From DASZYF01 sp035545535 (GTDB lineage Bacteria; Actinomycetota; Actinomycetes; Mycobacteriales; CAJCIY01), in NCBI GenBank assembly GCA_035545535.1, contig DASZYF010000229.1, positions 1 to 8,862 of the forward strand: a stretch of 8,862 nucleotides of DNA. The letters are read 5' to 3'. Made by a program: the position numbers and the translations under genes. This document shows positions 1 to 5,405 of the stretch, piece after piece. The stretch's first letter is position 1. Each line of letters begins with the position of its first letter. The notes beneath the pieces are model-generated. The model was not told where the DNA came from. It did not search any database and worked only from the letters and a program-made list of their open reading frames with translations.

Positions 1-2
1 CC

Positions 3-146
3 GCGCGCTTCCAGCTGATCGTGCTCGTGGGGATCGTCGTCGCGCAGATCCTCGCCAGCGGCACGCTGATGCTGCTGCGGGGTGCGCCGGCGACGCTGCC
101 CGCGGACCCCGACCCGCCCCGCACCCGCCAGCGCCACTCCGCCTGA
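3..146 (+). CDS. C-terminal fragment of a membrane protein (5' end outside window)
   Basis: This frame is open from the left edge to a TGA at 144-146 and gives 47 residues. The first two thirds is a hydrophobic stretch (about residues 4-25, beginning FQLIVLVGIVVAQILASG) that looks like one transmembrane helix. It is followed by a short Pro/Arg-rich polar tail ending RTRQRHSA. A helix-plus-tail ending is common in multi-pass membrane proteins, but no family motif is visible in so short a piece, so no function is proposed. Another frame here is also open, but it would encode a non-hydrophobic Arg/Pro-rich peptide typical of GC-rich shadows, so the membrane reading is preferred. The gene ends 147 bp before the uspA start, so the two need not be co-transcribed. 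Confidence 0.55.
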   Translation, partial: ARFQLIVLVGIVVAQILASGTLMLLRGAPATLPADPDPPRTRQRHSA

Positions 147-220
147 CACCACCTCCGACCGTCAGGCAGAAGCGGCCTCGCAACGCACACGTGCGCGCCG
201 GGGGCCCTTCTGCGTGCCGG

Positions 221-267
221 GTGTGACGGGGTGCATGTGTCGTGGTCGTGACAGTTCGAGGTCACAC
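221..267. promoter_or_regulatory. Cluster of GTGAC/GTCAC elements upstream of uspA (possible operator)
   Basis: Three related half-sites lie in the 147-bp leader before uspA: GTGTGAC at 221-227, GTGAC at 248-252 and GTCACAC at 261-267. The last two form an inverted repeat with 5-bp arms and an 8-nt spacer, 28 bp before the ATG. The first and third form a 7-bp perfect inverted repeat with a 33-nt spacer. The arrangement resembles a binding site for a dimeric regulator, but it does not have the TGTGA-N6-TCACA spacing of CRP-type sites. I could not assign a -10/-35 promoter. Short repeats occur by chance in such DNA, so this is a candidate only. Confidence 0.3.
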
Positions 268-293
268 GCGTGGCGGCGGAGGACGCTCCGGTC

Positions 294-734
294 ATGTACA
301 AGACCATCGTCGTGGGGACCGATGGTTCGCCACGCGCTCAGCGGGCCGTCGAGGCGGCCGAGTCGCTCGCGGCGCTGACCGGCGCCACCCTGCACGTCGT
401 GTGCGCCTACCAGCACAGCTCGCTGGCGCTCGCGAGCATCGCCGGCGCGGCCGGGTCGACGATCCCGATCGACCTCGAGCACGAGCGCGAGCACGCGCGG
501 GACGTCGCGGACACCGCCGCGCTCACCGCTCGGCAAGCGGGGCTGGCCGTCGAGACGCACGCCACCGCGCGGTCGGCCGCCGACGCGCTCTGCGAGGTCG
601 CCGACGAGGTCGGCGCGGACGTCATCGTCGTCGGCAACCGCGGCATGTCCGGCAAGGGCCGGGTGCTGGGCAGCGTGCCGAACAGCGTCACGCACCACGC
701 GCGCTGCGCAGTGCTCGTCGTCCCGACCGACTGA
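294..734 (+). CDS. Universal stress protein, UspA family, single domain
   Basis: The 146-residue product has the length of a single-domain Usp, a cytoplasmic alpha/beta nucleotide-binding fold. The first strand and loop read MYKTIVVGTDGSPRAQRAVE, with the conserved Asp10 and Gly-Ser at 11-12. The ATP-binding signature near the end is GNRGMSGKGRVLGS (residues 114-127), followed by VPNSVTHHARCAVLVV. The classical spacing G-x2-G-x9-G-S is one residue shorter here (x8), but the motif is otherwise intact, so ATP binding is likely (inference). The ATG at 294 was chosen over an in-frame GTG at 270 because it places the beta-1 strand at the N-terminus, as usual, and a GGAGG lies at 278-282. Family members respond to stress, growth arrest or hypoxia; the specific role cannot be read here. 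The gene stands alone and converges with the DUF421 gene, 24 bp away. Confidence 0.94.
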   Translation: MYKTIVVGTDGSPRAQRAVEAAESLAALTGATLHVVCAYQHSSLALASIAGAAGSTIPIDLEHEREHARDVADTAALTARQAGLAVETHATARSAADALCEVADEVGADVIVVGNRGMSGKGRVLGSVPNSVTHHARCAVLVVPTD

Positions 735-758
735 CCTCAGGTTCGGGGAGCGGCGGGC

Positions 759-1199
759 TCAGCTCTCCTTGATGAAGCTGATCTCGCCGTTGGTCTCGAG
801 CACCGCCCACGCGACCTCGTCGAGCGAGGCGATCGAGCTCTTGCGGGCCTGCTCGTACAGGTCGTCGACCGTCAGCCGTTCCCGTCGCATGTTCTGCTCG
901 ATCATCCGGCCGTGCTCGACCAGCACGATGGGCTCGCCCTGCAGGAACGGGCGCAGCCGGCGGAACCTGAAGCTCAGGTAGGACGACGTGACGACCCCCA
1001 GGCCGAGCGTCGCGAGCACGATGACGACGCCGGTGACGGAGTCGTCGTTCTGGGTCACGCCCTGCTGGATGAGGTCGCCGATGACCACCAGCAGGATCAC
1101 GTCGAACGGCTGCATGCTCGAGAGCTCGCGGCGACCGAGGATGCGCGTGTAGATCATCAGCACCACGTAGACGACCGCCGCCCGCAGGACGAGATCCAT
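759..1199 (-). CDS. DUF421 (YetF/YcaP-type) membrane protein
   Basis: The 146-residue protein has hydrophobic segments at about residues 4-20, 33-47 and 56-76, then a basic stretch (RFRRLRPF) and a soluble C-terminal domain. The signatures are characteristic of DUF421: RILGRRELSSMQPFDVILLVVIGD in the membrane part (about 19-42), and in the soluble part GEPIVLVEHGRM (88-99), LTVDDLYEQARKSSIASLDEV (109-129) and the closing AVLETNGEIS. Length matches the short actinobacterial members. The biochemical function of the family is not settled; B. subtilis YetF and spore-membrane relatives are known members. The ATG at 1199 has an excellent ribosome binding site (AGGAGGT, complement of 1206-1212, 6 nt spacing). 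It is the downstream gene of a probable two-gene unit with the membrane protein at 1225-1758. Confidence 0.92.
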   Translation of the reverse strand: MDLVLRAAVVYVVLMIYTRILGRRELSSMQPFDVILLVVIGDLIQQGVTQNDDSVTGVVIVLATLGLGVVTSSYLSFRFRRLRPFLQGEPIVLVEHGRMIEQNMRRERLTVDDLYEQARKSSIASLDEVAWAVLETNGEISFIKES

Positions 1200-1205
1200 C
1201 AGGCC

Positions 1206-1212
1206 ACCTCCT
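1206..1212 (-). promoter_or_regulatory. Strong Shine-Dalgarno of the DUF421 gene
   Basis: The minus strand reads AGGAGGT, a near-perfect match to the anti-SD of 16S rRNA, six bases before the ATG at 1199. It fixes the start of the DUF421 gene and suggests strong independent initiation despite the 25-bp gap from the upstream gene. Confidence 0.8.
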
Positions 1213-1224
1213 GCCCGGGACGCA

Positions 1225-1758
1225 TCACGGGAGCACCGTGAGCGTGCGGTGCACCGCGGCGAGCGCCCGGTCGCCGTCGAGGAGCTGGACGTCTTGGTCG
1301 CGGCGGCCGACCGTCGTCGGGTTGGTCTGCCAGGAGATCCAGGCCCGGAACGTCTTGCCGGCGTTGACCGGGCCGTAGGTGTACTCGACGGAACCGTCGC
1401 GGGAGGACTCGTCGCCGGGCTGCGGCGCGATGCCGTTCAACGACATGCCCGCGAACCAGCCCGGAGCGAGGACGAGTCGCATGTCTGAGACCGAGGTGTG
1501 GGCCACGACGTCGATCTCGGTGGTGAAGACCAGCCCGCCCCGGACGTGCGCCGGCGAGCTGACCGTGAGCGACGCCTGCGGGCTGTCGGCGGTGGTGCGG
1601 TGGTCCTGCTGGCCGACCGCTCCGACCAGCGCGATGACGACGACGGCGAGCAGGACCAAGAGCGCGAGCCGGCGCACCCACTCGTGCCGGGCGCGGCCCT
1701 CGAGGTCGAGGTGGCGGGCGCGCTCGAGGCCGACCGGTGCTTCAGCCGCTTCGGCCAC
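1225..1758 (-). CDS. Hypothetical single-pass membrane protein with a beta-rich outer domain
   Basis: I do not recognise this 177-residue protein as a named family. It has a charged cytoplasmic N-terminus (about 1-29), one clear transmembrane helix at about 30-48 (RLALLVLLAVVVIALVGAV) and a likely extracytoplasmic domain of about 125 residues. That domain has alternating hydrophobic strands (ASLTVSSPAHV, GLVFTTEIDVVAHT, MRLVLAPGWF, VEYTYGPVNAG, FRAWISWQTNP, RALAAVHRTLTVLP) suggesting an immunoglobulin-like beta sandwich (inference). The positive-inside rule supports N-in/C-out. No catalytic motif or cysteine pair is seen. The start is a GTG at 1758 with GAGGAGG (complement of 1763-1769) only 4 nt upstream. 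The gene lies 25 bp ahead of the DUF421 gene on the same strand, so co-expression is likely. It diverges from gluconokinase across 120 bp. The opposite-strand frames over it are shadows. Confidence 0.8.
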   Translation of the reverse strand: MAEAAEAPVGLERARHLDLEGRARHEWVRRLALLVLLAVVVIALVGAVGQQDHRTTADSPQASLTVSSPAHVRGGLVFTTEIDVVAHTSVSDMRLVLAPGWFAGMSLNGIAPQPGDESSRDGSVEYTYGPVNAGKTFRAWISWQTNPTTVGRRDQDVQLLDGDRALAAVHRTLTVLP

Positions 1759-1878
1759 CGAGCCTCCTCACCCGCACTTCTCCTGCTTGTCTGTGTTCCC
1801 GCAACGAGCCCTTCCCGCACCTGCGCGGCGTCACGCCCCCGTTTGCCGATCAGGGGCACCGGGAAGGTCCATCGCGAG
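1759..1878. promoter_or_regulatory. Divergent intergenic region, membrane-protein unit / gluconokinase
   Basis: These 120 bp separate the GTG of the minus-strand membrane protein (1758) from the ATG of gluconokinase (1879), so promoters for both directions should lie here or overlap the gene starts. I see the strong minus-strand ribosome binding site at 1763-1769 and a moderate plus-strand one (GGAAGG, 1862-1867), but no convincing -35/-10 pair and no palindrome resembling a GntR operator. Confidence 0.4.
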
Positions 1879-2382
1879 ATGGCGCGGGTTGTGGTGCTCA
1901 TGGGCGTGAGCGGGAGCGGCAAGTCGACGATCGGTCGGATGCTCGCGCGGCGGCTGGGCTGCGACTTCCTCGAGGGCGACGATCTCCACTCGCCGCAGAG
2001 CATCGCGAAGATGCACCGCGGCCGTCCGCTCACCGACAACGACCGGCGGCCGTGGCTCGACGCGATCGCGCTCTGGATCCGGGACCGCACCCGGCGCAAC
2101 GTCCCGGGTGTCGTCGCCTGCTCGGCGTTGAAGCGCTCCTACCGCGAGCTGCTGAGCGAGGGGAGCCCCAGCGGGTCGGTCCTGTTCGTGCACCTCGTCG
2201 CCGAGCCCGAGGAGCTCGAACGCCGCCTGACGGTGCGCGAGCACTTCATCGCGCCCTCGCTGCTCGGGCCGCAGCTGCTCACGCTCGAGCCGCCGACCCT
2301 CGACGAGGATGCCGTCACCGTCCACACCACCGGGTCGCCGGACGCGGTGGTGCGCGAGGTCGAGCGGCTCGTCGCCGCCTGA
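1879..2382 (+). CDS. gntK: Gluconokinase (GntK/IdnK type)
   Basis: This 167-residue P-loop kinase phosphorylates D-gluconate with ATP to 6-phosphogluconate, feeding the pentose phosphate pathway. It acts in the cytoplasm. The Walker A motif is GVSGSGKST (residues 9-17). The family signature follows: EGDDLHSPQSIAKMHRGRPL (32-51) with TDNDRRPWL (52-60), then VACSALKRSYRELL (79-92), and HFIAPSLLGPQLLTLEPP (122-139). These stretches cover the gluconate and phosphate contact regions of the GntK family, and the length is normal (about 160-180). The ATG at 1879 puts the P-loop at its usual distance from the N-terminus. A GGAAGG lies 11 nt upstream; the frame extends further 5', but that part is antisense to the membrane protein. 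No gluconate permease or GntR regulator is in the window, so the gene is separated from the classical gnt operon. It is probably co-transcribed with the SRPBCC gene 45 bp downstream. Confidence 0.93.
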   Translation: MARVVVLMGVSGSGKSTIGRMLARRLGCDFLEGDDLHSPQSIAKMHRGRPLTDNDRRPWLDAIALWIRDRTRRNVPGVVACSALKRSYRELLSEGSPSGSVLFVHLVAEPEELERRLTVREHFIAPSLLGPQLLTLEPPTLDEDAVTVHTTGSPDAVVREVERLVAA

Positions 2383-2422
2383 CCCTCCGAGGGTGCGGCA
2401 GCACCTCTGCCCGGGTAGAGGT
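2382..2422 (+). promoter_or_regulatory. Overlapping hairpins between gntK and the SRPBCC gene, one holding the Shine-Dalgarno
   Basis: Three inverted repeats are packed into about 40 bases. ACCCTC (2382-2387) pairs with GAGGGT (2389-2394), though with a one-base centre. GGTGC (2392-2396) pairs with GCACC (2401-2405) around a GGCA tetraloop. ACCTCT (2403-2408) pairs with AGAGGT (2417-2422) around an 8-nt loop. The last arm, AGAGGT, is also the only plausible ribosome binding site of the SRPBCC ATG at 2428 (5 nt spacing). The second and third hairpins share bases 2403-2405 and so exclude each other when fully formed. No T-run follows, so it is not a classical terminator. Translational control is inferred, not shown. 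Confidence 0.35.
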
Positions 2423-2427
2423 CGACC

Positions 2428-2907
2428 ATGGCGACGCACAACGGGCTCATCCACGCACCGGTCGACGTGGTGTGGCAGGTGCTCGCGGACGGCTACGCCT
2501 ACGCGGACTGGGTAGTGGGCACCAAAGCCATCCGCGCCGTGGATGCGGGCTGGCCGGCGGTGGGCACGAGCATCCACCACCGCGTGGGGGTGGGCCCGCT
2601 CGTCATCGAGGACCGCACGACCGTGCGGGTGTGCGATCCCGGGCGGCGGCTCGAGCTGGAGGCGTTCGCGGGGCCGACCGGATCGGCCCGGATCGCGATC
2701 GAGCTGATCCCATGGGGCGACGACGAGTGCGTGGTGGTCATCGACGAGCACCCTCTGCGCGGTCCCGGACGCACGCTGCACGTCGGGCTCACCGAGATCC
2801 CGCTGCAGCTGCGCCACCGCAAGCTGATCGGCAACCTGCGTCGCCTCGTCGAGCGGCGCGCGTCAGCCCCTGCGGCGCAGGAGGTTCCGGACCGGTCCCC
2901 GGCGTAG
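2428..2907 (+). CDS. SRPBCC/START-fold protein (polyketide cyclase/dehydratase-like)
   Basis: The 159-residue product opens MATHNGLIHAPVDVVWQVLA, the typical first strand plus 'aP.d.Vw.vl' helix of the SRPBCC superfamily. It continues with YADWVVGTKAIRAVDAGWPAVG (24-45), where a small helix-and-strand precedes a GxS/H beta region (GTSIHHRVGVGPLVIEDRTTV), then RRLELEAF, ARIAIELIPW and CVVVIDEHPL. It ends in a long C-terminal helix (QLRHRKLIGNLRRLVERR) as in ligand-binding members of this fold. Such proteins bind lipids or other hydrophobic ligands; the ligand cannot be read from sequence. The ATG at 2428 has AGAGGT 5 nt upstream. The last 15 codons (ending PDRSPA, stop TAG at 2905-2907) lie antisense to the 3' end of the FAD oxidoreductase gene, and this tail looks unstructured. 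A link to that convergent oxidoreductase is possible but unproven. Confidence 0.86.
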   Translation: MATHNGLIHAPVDVVWQVLADGYAYADWVVGTKAIRAVDAGWPAVGTSIHHRVGVGPLVIEDRTTVRVCDPGRRLELEAFAGPTGSARIAIELIPWGDDECVVVIDEHPLRGPGRTLHVGLTEIPLQLRHRKLIGNLRRLVERRASAPAAQEVPDRSPA

Positions 2908-4452
2908 CGGTCGCAGCGCCGCGTGGGCGGCGTTCGCGCCACACGCCCCGTGCACCCCGCCGCCGGGGTGCGCCGACGACGACGCGAGGAACAGGCTGTC
3001 GATCGGCGTCGCGGCGGTCATGAAGCCCGGCGTCGGCCGGAAGACCAGCTGCTGGTGCAGCTGGGTGGTGCCGCCGTTGATGGCGCCTCCCACGAGGTTG
3101 CGATCGTGGGCCGCCAGCTGCGGCGGGCCGAGGACGTGGCGGCGGCGGATGGTCGCGCGGAAGCCGGGCGCGAACGTCTCGATGCGCTGCTCGAGCCGGT
3201 CCGCCATCTCGTCGAGCTCGCGAGCGTCCCACGCACCCGTGATCGTGACGTCCCGCGCACCCGGATCCCCGCGCACCTCGCGCGGGACGTGGGTGTAGGC
3301 CCAGAGGGCCTCGGTGCCGGCGGGTGAGCGGGTCGGGTCGGCCGTGGTCATCTGGCCGACGAGGACGAACGGGACGGCCGGGACCCGGCCCGTGGCGAGG
3401 TCGGCGGCGTAGCGGGTCATCTCGTCGAGATCGCCGAGGTGCACGGTGCCGGCGCGGGACAGGTCGGACGCGGTCCACGGCACAGGGCGGTCGAGCGCCC
3501 AGTCGACCTTCACCGTCGCGTAGTCCCAGTGGAAGCGCCGCATGTCGTCGTGCAGCTCCTCGGGCAGCTCCGTCCACGGGACGAGCTCGCCGTACAGCTG
3601 CGGGGCGACGACGTCGGCGAGCACCGCCTTGGCGGCGTCGACCTCACCCTCGTCGGTGCGGACACCGACCGCCCTGCCGTTGCGGACGAGCACCTCGCGC
3701 ACGGGGGTGCTGCACGTCACCGTCCCGCCCGCGGCGCGCAGCCGGGCGACCAGCGCATCGGTGAGCTGCTGGGCGCCGCCCTCCGGCACGGGGAAGCCGA
3801 CCCGTTGCGCGAGCATCGTCAGCAGCCAGCCGAACAGGGTGCCCGCGGTGGACTCGGGCGCGAGGTCGGCGTGCAGGGCACAGCCCGCGACGAGCAGCCC
3901 GCCCGGGCCGGGGAGCTCCTCCTCGCAGAGGCGGCGGACGGGGAGCAGGCCGAACCGCGCGAAGTGCAGCATCCCTTGCGGGCCCAGCTCCCGCAGCAGC
4001 CGGGTGGCCGGCCGCACCGGCGGGAACGGGCGCAGCAACGCGTCGACGACGTCGTCGCCGACCCGGTCCCACAGCCCTACGAGCCGGCGCCACGCGTCGC
4101 CGTCACCCGGGTGGAGCGCGTCGAGGCCGTCGGCGGTCTCGTCGAGGTCGCGGGTGAGCAGCACGCACCGCCCGTCCGGCAGCGCGTGCCCGAGCACCGC
4201 CGGCGCGTGCCGCCAGCGCAGGCCGAACCGCTCCAGCTGCAACGAGCGGATCAAGGGCGACGCCGCGGTCAACGGGTAGAACGCGCTGCACACGTCCGCG
4301 GTGAACCCCTCGCCGAGGTAGTCGGCGCTGGTGACCGCGCCCCCGGGGTGGTCCTGCTCCTCGAGCACGACGACCGACCAGCCCGCGTCGGCCAGCAGGT
4401 TCGCGGCGACGAGGCCGTTGTGGCCCGCCCCGATGACGACGGCATCCGGCAT
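2863..4452 (-). CDS. Phytoene-desaturase-like FAD/NAD(P)-dependent oxidoreductase (CrtI/PYROXD2 family)
   Basis: The 529-residue protein begins with a Rossmann FAD-binding site, VVIGAGHNGLVAA (GxGxxG at 8-13), followed by the ribose-binding acid at the end of beta-2 (VVVLEE, 27-32) and the HPGGAV motif (35-40). The C-terminus carries the second FAD motif, SSSAHPGGGVHGACGANAA, near residues 491-509, which is diagnostic of CrtI-like and PYROXD2-like oxidoreductases. The mid-region is a large substrate domain with a short hydrophobic segment. Length is normal (about 500-540). Carotenoid desaturation itself is uncertain: no phytoene synthase (crtB) or other crt gene is nearby, and many homologues are annotated this way without known substrates. 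The ATG at 4452 has no clear ribosome binding site, but it starts right at the Rossmann strand and no alternative in-frame start of comparable quality exists. It follows the DUF72 gene by 73 bp on the same strand and may be co-transcribed. Its 3' end overlaps the convergent SRPBCC gene by 45 bp. Confidence 0.9.
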   Translation of the reverse strand: MPDAVVIGAGHNGLVAANLLADAGWSVVVLEEQDHPGGAVTSADYLGEGFTADVCSAFYPLTAASPLIRSLQLERFGLRWRHAPAVLGHALPDGRCVLLTRDLDETADGLDALHPGDGDAWRRLVGLWDRVGDDVVDALLRPFPPVRPATRLLRELGPQGMLHFARFGLLPVRRLCEEELPGPGGLLVAGCALHADLAPESTAGTLFGWLLTMLAQRVGFPVPEGGAQQLTDALVARLRAAGGTVTCSTPVREVLVRNGRAVGVRTDEGEVDAAKAVLADVVAPQLYGELVPWTELPEELHDDMRRFHWDYATVKVDWALDRPVPWTASDLSRAGTVHLGDLDEMTRYAADLATGRVPAVPFVLVGQMTTADPTRSPAGTEALWAYTHVPREVRGDPGARDVTITGAWDARELDEMADRLEQRIETFAPGFRATIRRRHVLGPPQLAAHDRNLVGGAINGGTTQLHQQLVFRPTPGFMTAATPIDSLFLASSSAHPGGGVHGACGANAAHAALRPLRRGPVRNLLRRRG

Positions 4453-4525
4453 GGGGGCGTCGTACCACTGCGGCGGGCCGGTGAAGCCGCCGGAAGGATC
4501 CGAGGCGCCCGAGCCCGTCGATCCG

Positions 4526-5344
4526 CTAGGCGCGCGACCGGACGAGGTCCCGGAACGCCAGCGCGTCGACGACGGCGGCCCCGCCGGGGTCGTTGTTGAA
4601 GTACACGTACGCATCGGGAGCCGATGCATCCCCGTGGGGGGCATCCGGGTCGGTGACGCGGGACGCCCACCGGCGCAGGTCACGGCGGTCGTAGCCCCAG
4701 CCGCGCCGTCCGTGGTGCAGCCGCAGGTAGGTCCACGTGGTGGTCCGCCACAGCGGGCCGAGCGACCGACCCTCGCGGTCGGCCCACACGAGCGCGGCCC
4801 CGTGCTGCTCGAGGACCGCGCGCACCTCGGCGTGGAACCAGCTGCGCTCGCGGGGCTCCACCGCCACCCGGACGTCGGGCGGCACCTCCCGCAGGGTGGC
4901 GTCCAGCCGCTCGACCTCGACCGGGAGGTCGGGGGGCAGCTGCACGAGCACCGGCCCCAGCAGCCCCCGGTCGCGCAGCGGAGCGACGCGTTCGAGCAGC
5001 CGGGCGACCGGCTCCTGCGGCTCCCGCAGGCGCTTGATGTGGGTGAGGTAGCGGCTCGCCTTCACGGTCATGACGAACCCGGGCGGCAGCGCGTCGGCCC
5101 ACCGCTGCACGGCGGACACGTTCGGCAGCCTGTAGAAGGTCGCGTTGACCTCGACCGTGTCGAACGTGCTGACGTAGTGGTCGAGCCACCGGACCTGCGC
5201 GAGGCGCTGCGGGTAGAAGCGGCCGCGCCAGTCCTTGTACTGCCAGCCGGACGTGCCGACGCGTACGTGCGTGGGCTCGCCCGGAAGCCGCGGCGCGGCC
5301 GGTTCCTCTGACCCTTGAGCCGTGGCCAGGACCGCCGCGGTCAC
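4526..5344 (-). CDS. DUF72 domain protein (YecE-like TIM barrel)
   Basis: With the GTG at 5344 the product is 272 residues. The DUF72 landmarks appear in order: VRVGTSGWQYKDWRGRFYP (27-45), FDTVEVNATFYRLP (61-74), FVMTVKASRYLTHIKRL (90-106), LGPVLVQLPP (129-138), VAVEPRERSW (160-169), TYLRLHHGRRGWGY (205-218) and YVYFNND (246-252). The family adopts a TIM-barrel fold; its catalytic role is not established, so none is claimed. The start is uncertain. An in-frame ATG at 5416 would add 24 low-complexity residues and run deeper into glgX. The GTG at 5344 has GAGGG on the minus strand (complement of 5355-5359) with about 10 nt spacing and is preferred. The N-terminal 25 residues before VRVGTSGW look disordered. 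The gene diverges from glgX and is followed by the FAD oxidoreductase. Confidence 0.92.
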   Translation of the reverse strand: MTAAVLATAQGSEEPAAPRLPGEPTHVRVGTSGWQYKDWRGRFYPQRLAQVRWLDHYVSTFDTVEVNATFYRLPNVSAVQRWADALPPGFVMTVKASRYLTHIKRLREPQEPVARLLERVAPLRDRGLLGPVLVQLPPDLPVEVERLDATLREVPPDVRVAVEPRERSWFHAEVRAVLEQHGAALVWADREGRSLGPLWRTTTWTYLRLHHGRRGWGYDRRDLRRWASRVTDPDAPHGDASAPDAYVYFNNDPGGAAVVDALAFRDLVRSRA

Positions 5345-5352
5345 GGTGACGC

Positions 5353-5373
5353 AACCCTCACGTGGGGAGGGTT
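5353..5373. promoter_or_regulatory. Perfect 7-bp inverted repeat in the DUF72/glgX divergent gap
   Basis: AACCCTC at 5353-5359 and GAGGGTT at 5367-5373 are exact reverse complements around a 7-nt spacer (ACGTGGG). The element sits in the 61-bp gap between the chosen starts of DUF72 (5344, minus) and glgX (5406, plus). It could be an operator serving both genes, or an RNA hairpin. On the minus strand its GAGGG arm doubles as the DUF72 ribosome binding site. On the plus strand GGGGAGGG (5364-5371) is purine-rich but about 34 nt from the glgX start, too far to serve it. It does not match an operator I can name. Confidence 0.4.
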
Positions 5374-5405
5374 CCCGACGCTCCCCCCCGGAAACGGTGC
5401 CGGAC

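Noticed and set aside
184..197. CACGTG-centred near-palindrome in the uspA leader
   Set aside because: The arms are short with a tight loop and no T-run. Such CG-rich near-palindromes are common here, and no promoter could be aligned with it.
735..758. Possible bidirectional terminator between uspA and DUF421 (GAGC-GGCGG-GCTC)
   Set aside because: The stem is only 4 bp and no T-run follows on either strand, so it is too weak to call.
1737..3023. Plus-strand frame of 428 codons across gluconokinase and the SRPBCC gene
   Set aside because: It is an off-frame reading, Arg/Ala/Pro-rich, that conflicts with two genes carrying clear motifs.
4471..4492. Inverted repeat CGGCGG-N10-CCGCCG in the DUF72/oxidoreductase gap
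   Set aside because: It is a 6-bp all-GC stem with a 10-nt loop in very GC-rich DNA, with no T-run and no link to a ribosome binding site. Chance is the simplest explanation.
3439..4599. Plus-strand frame of 386 codons opposite the FAD oxidoreductase
   Set aside because: It is antisense to a gene with both FAD-binding motifs, and its Arg/Glu/Val-rich translation shows no domain.
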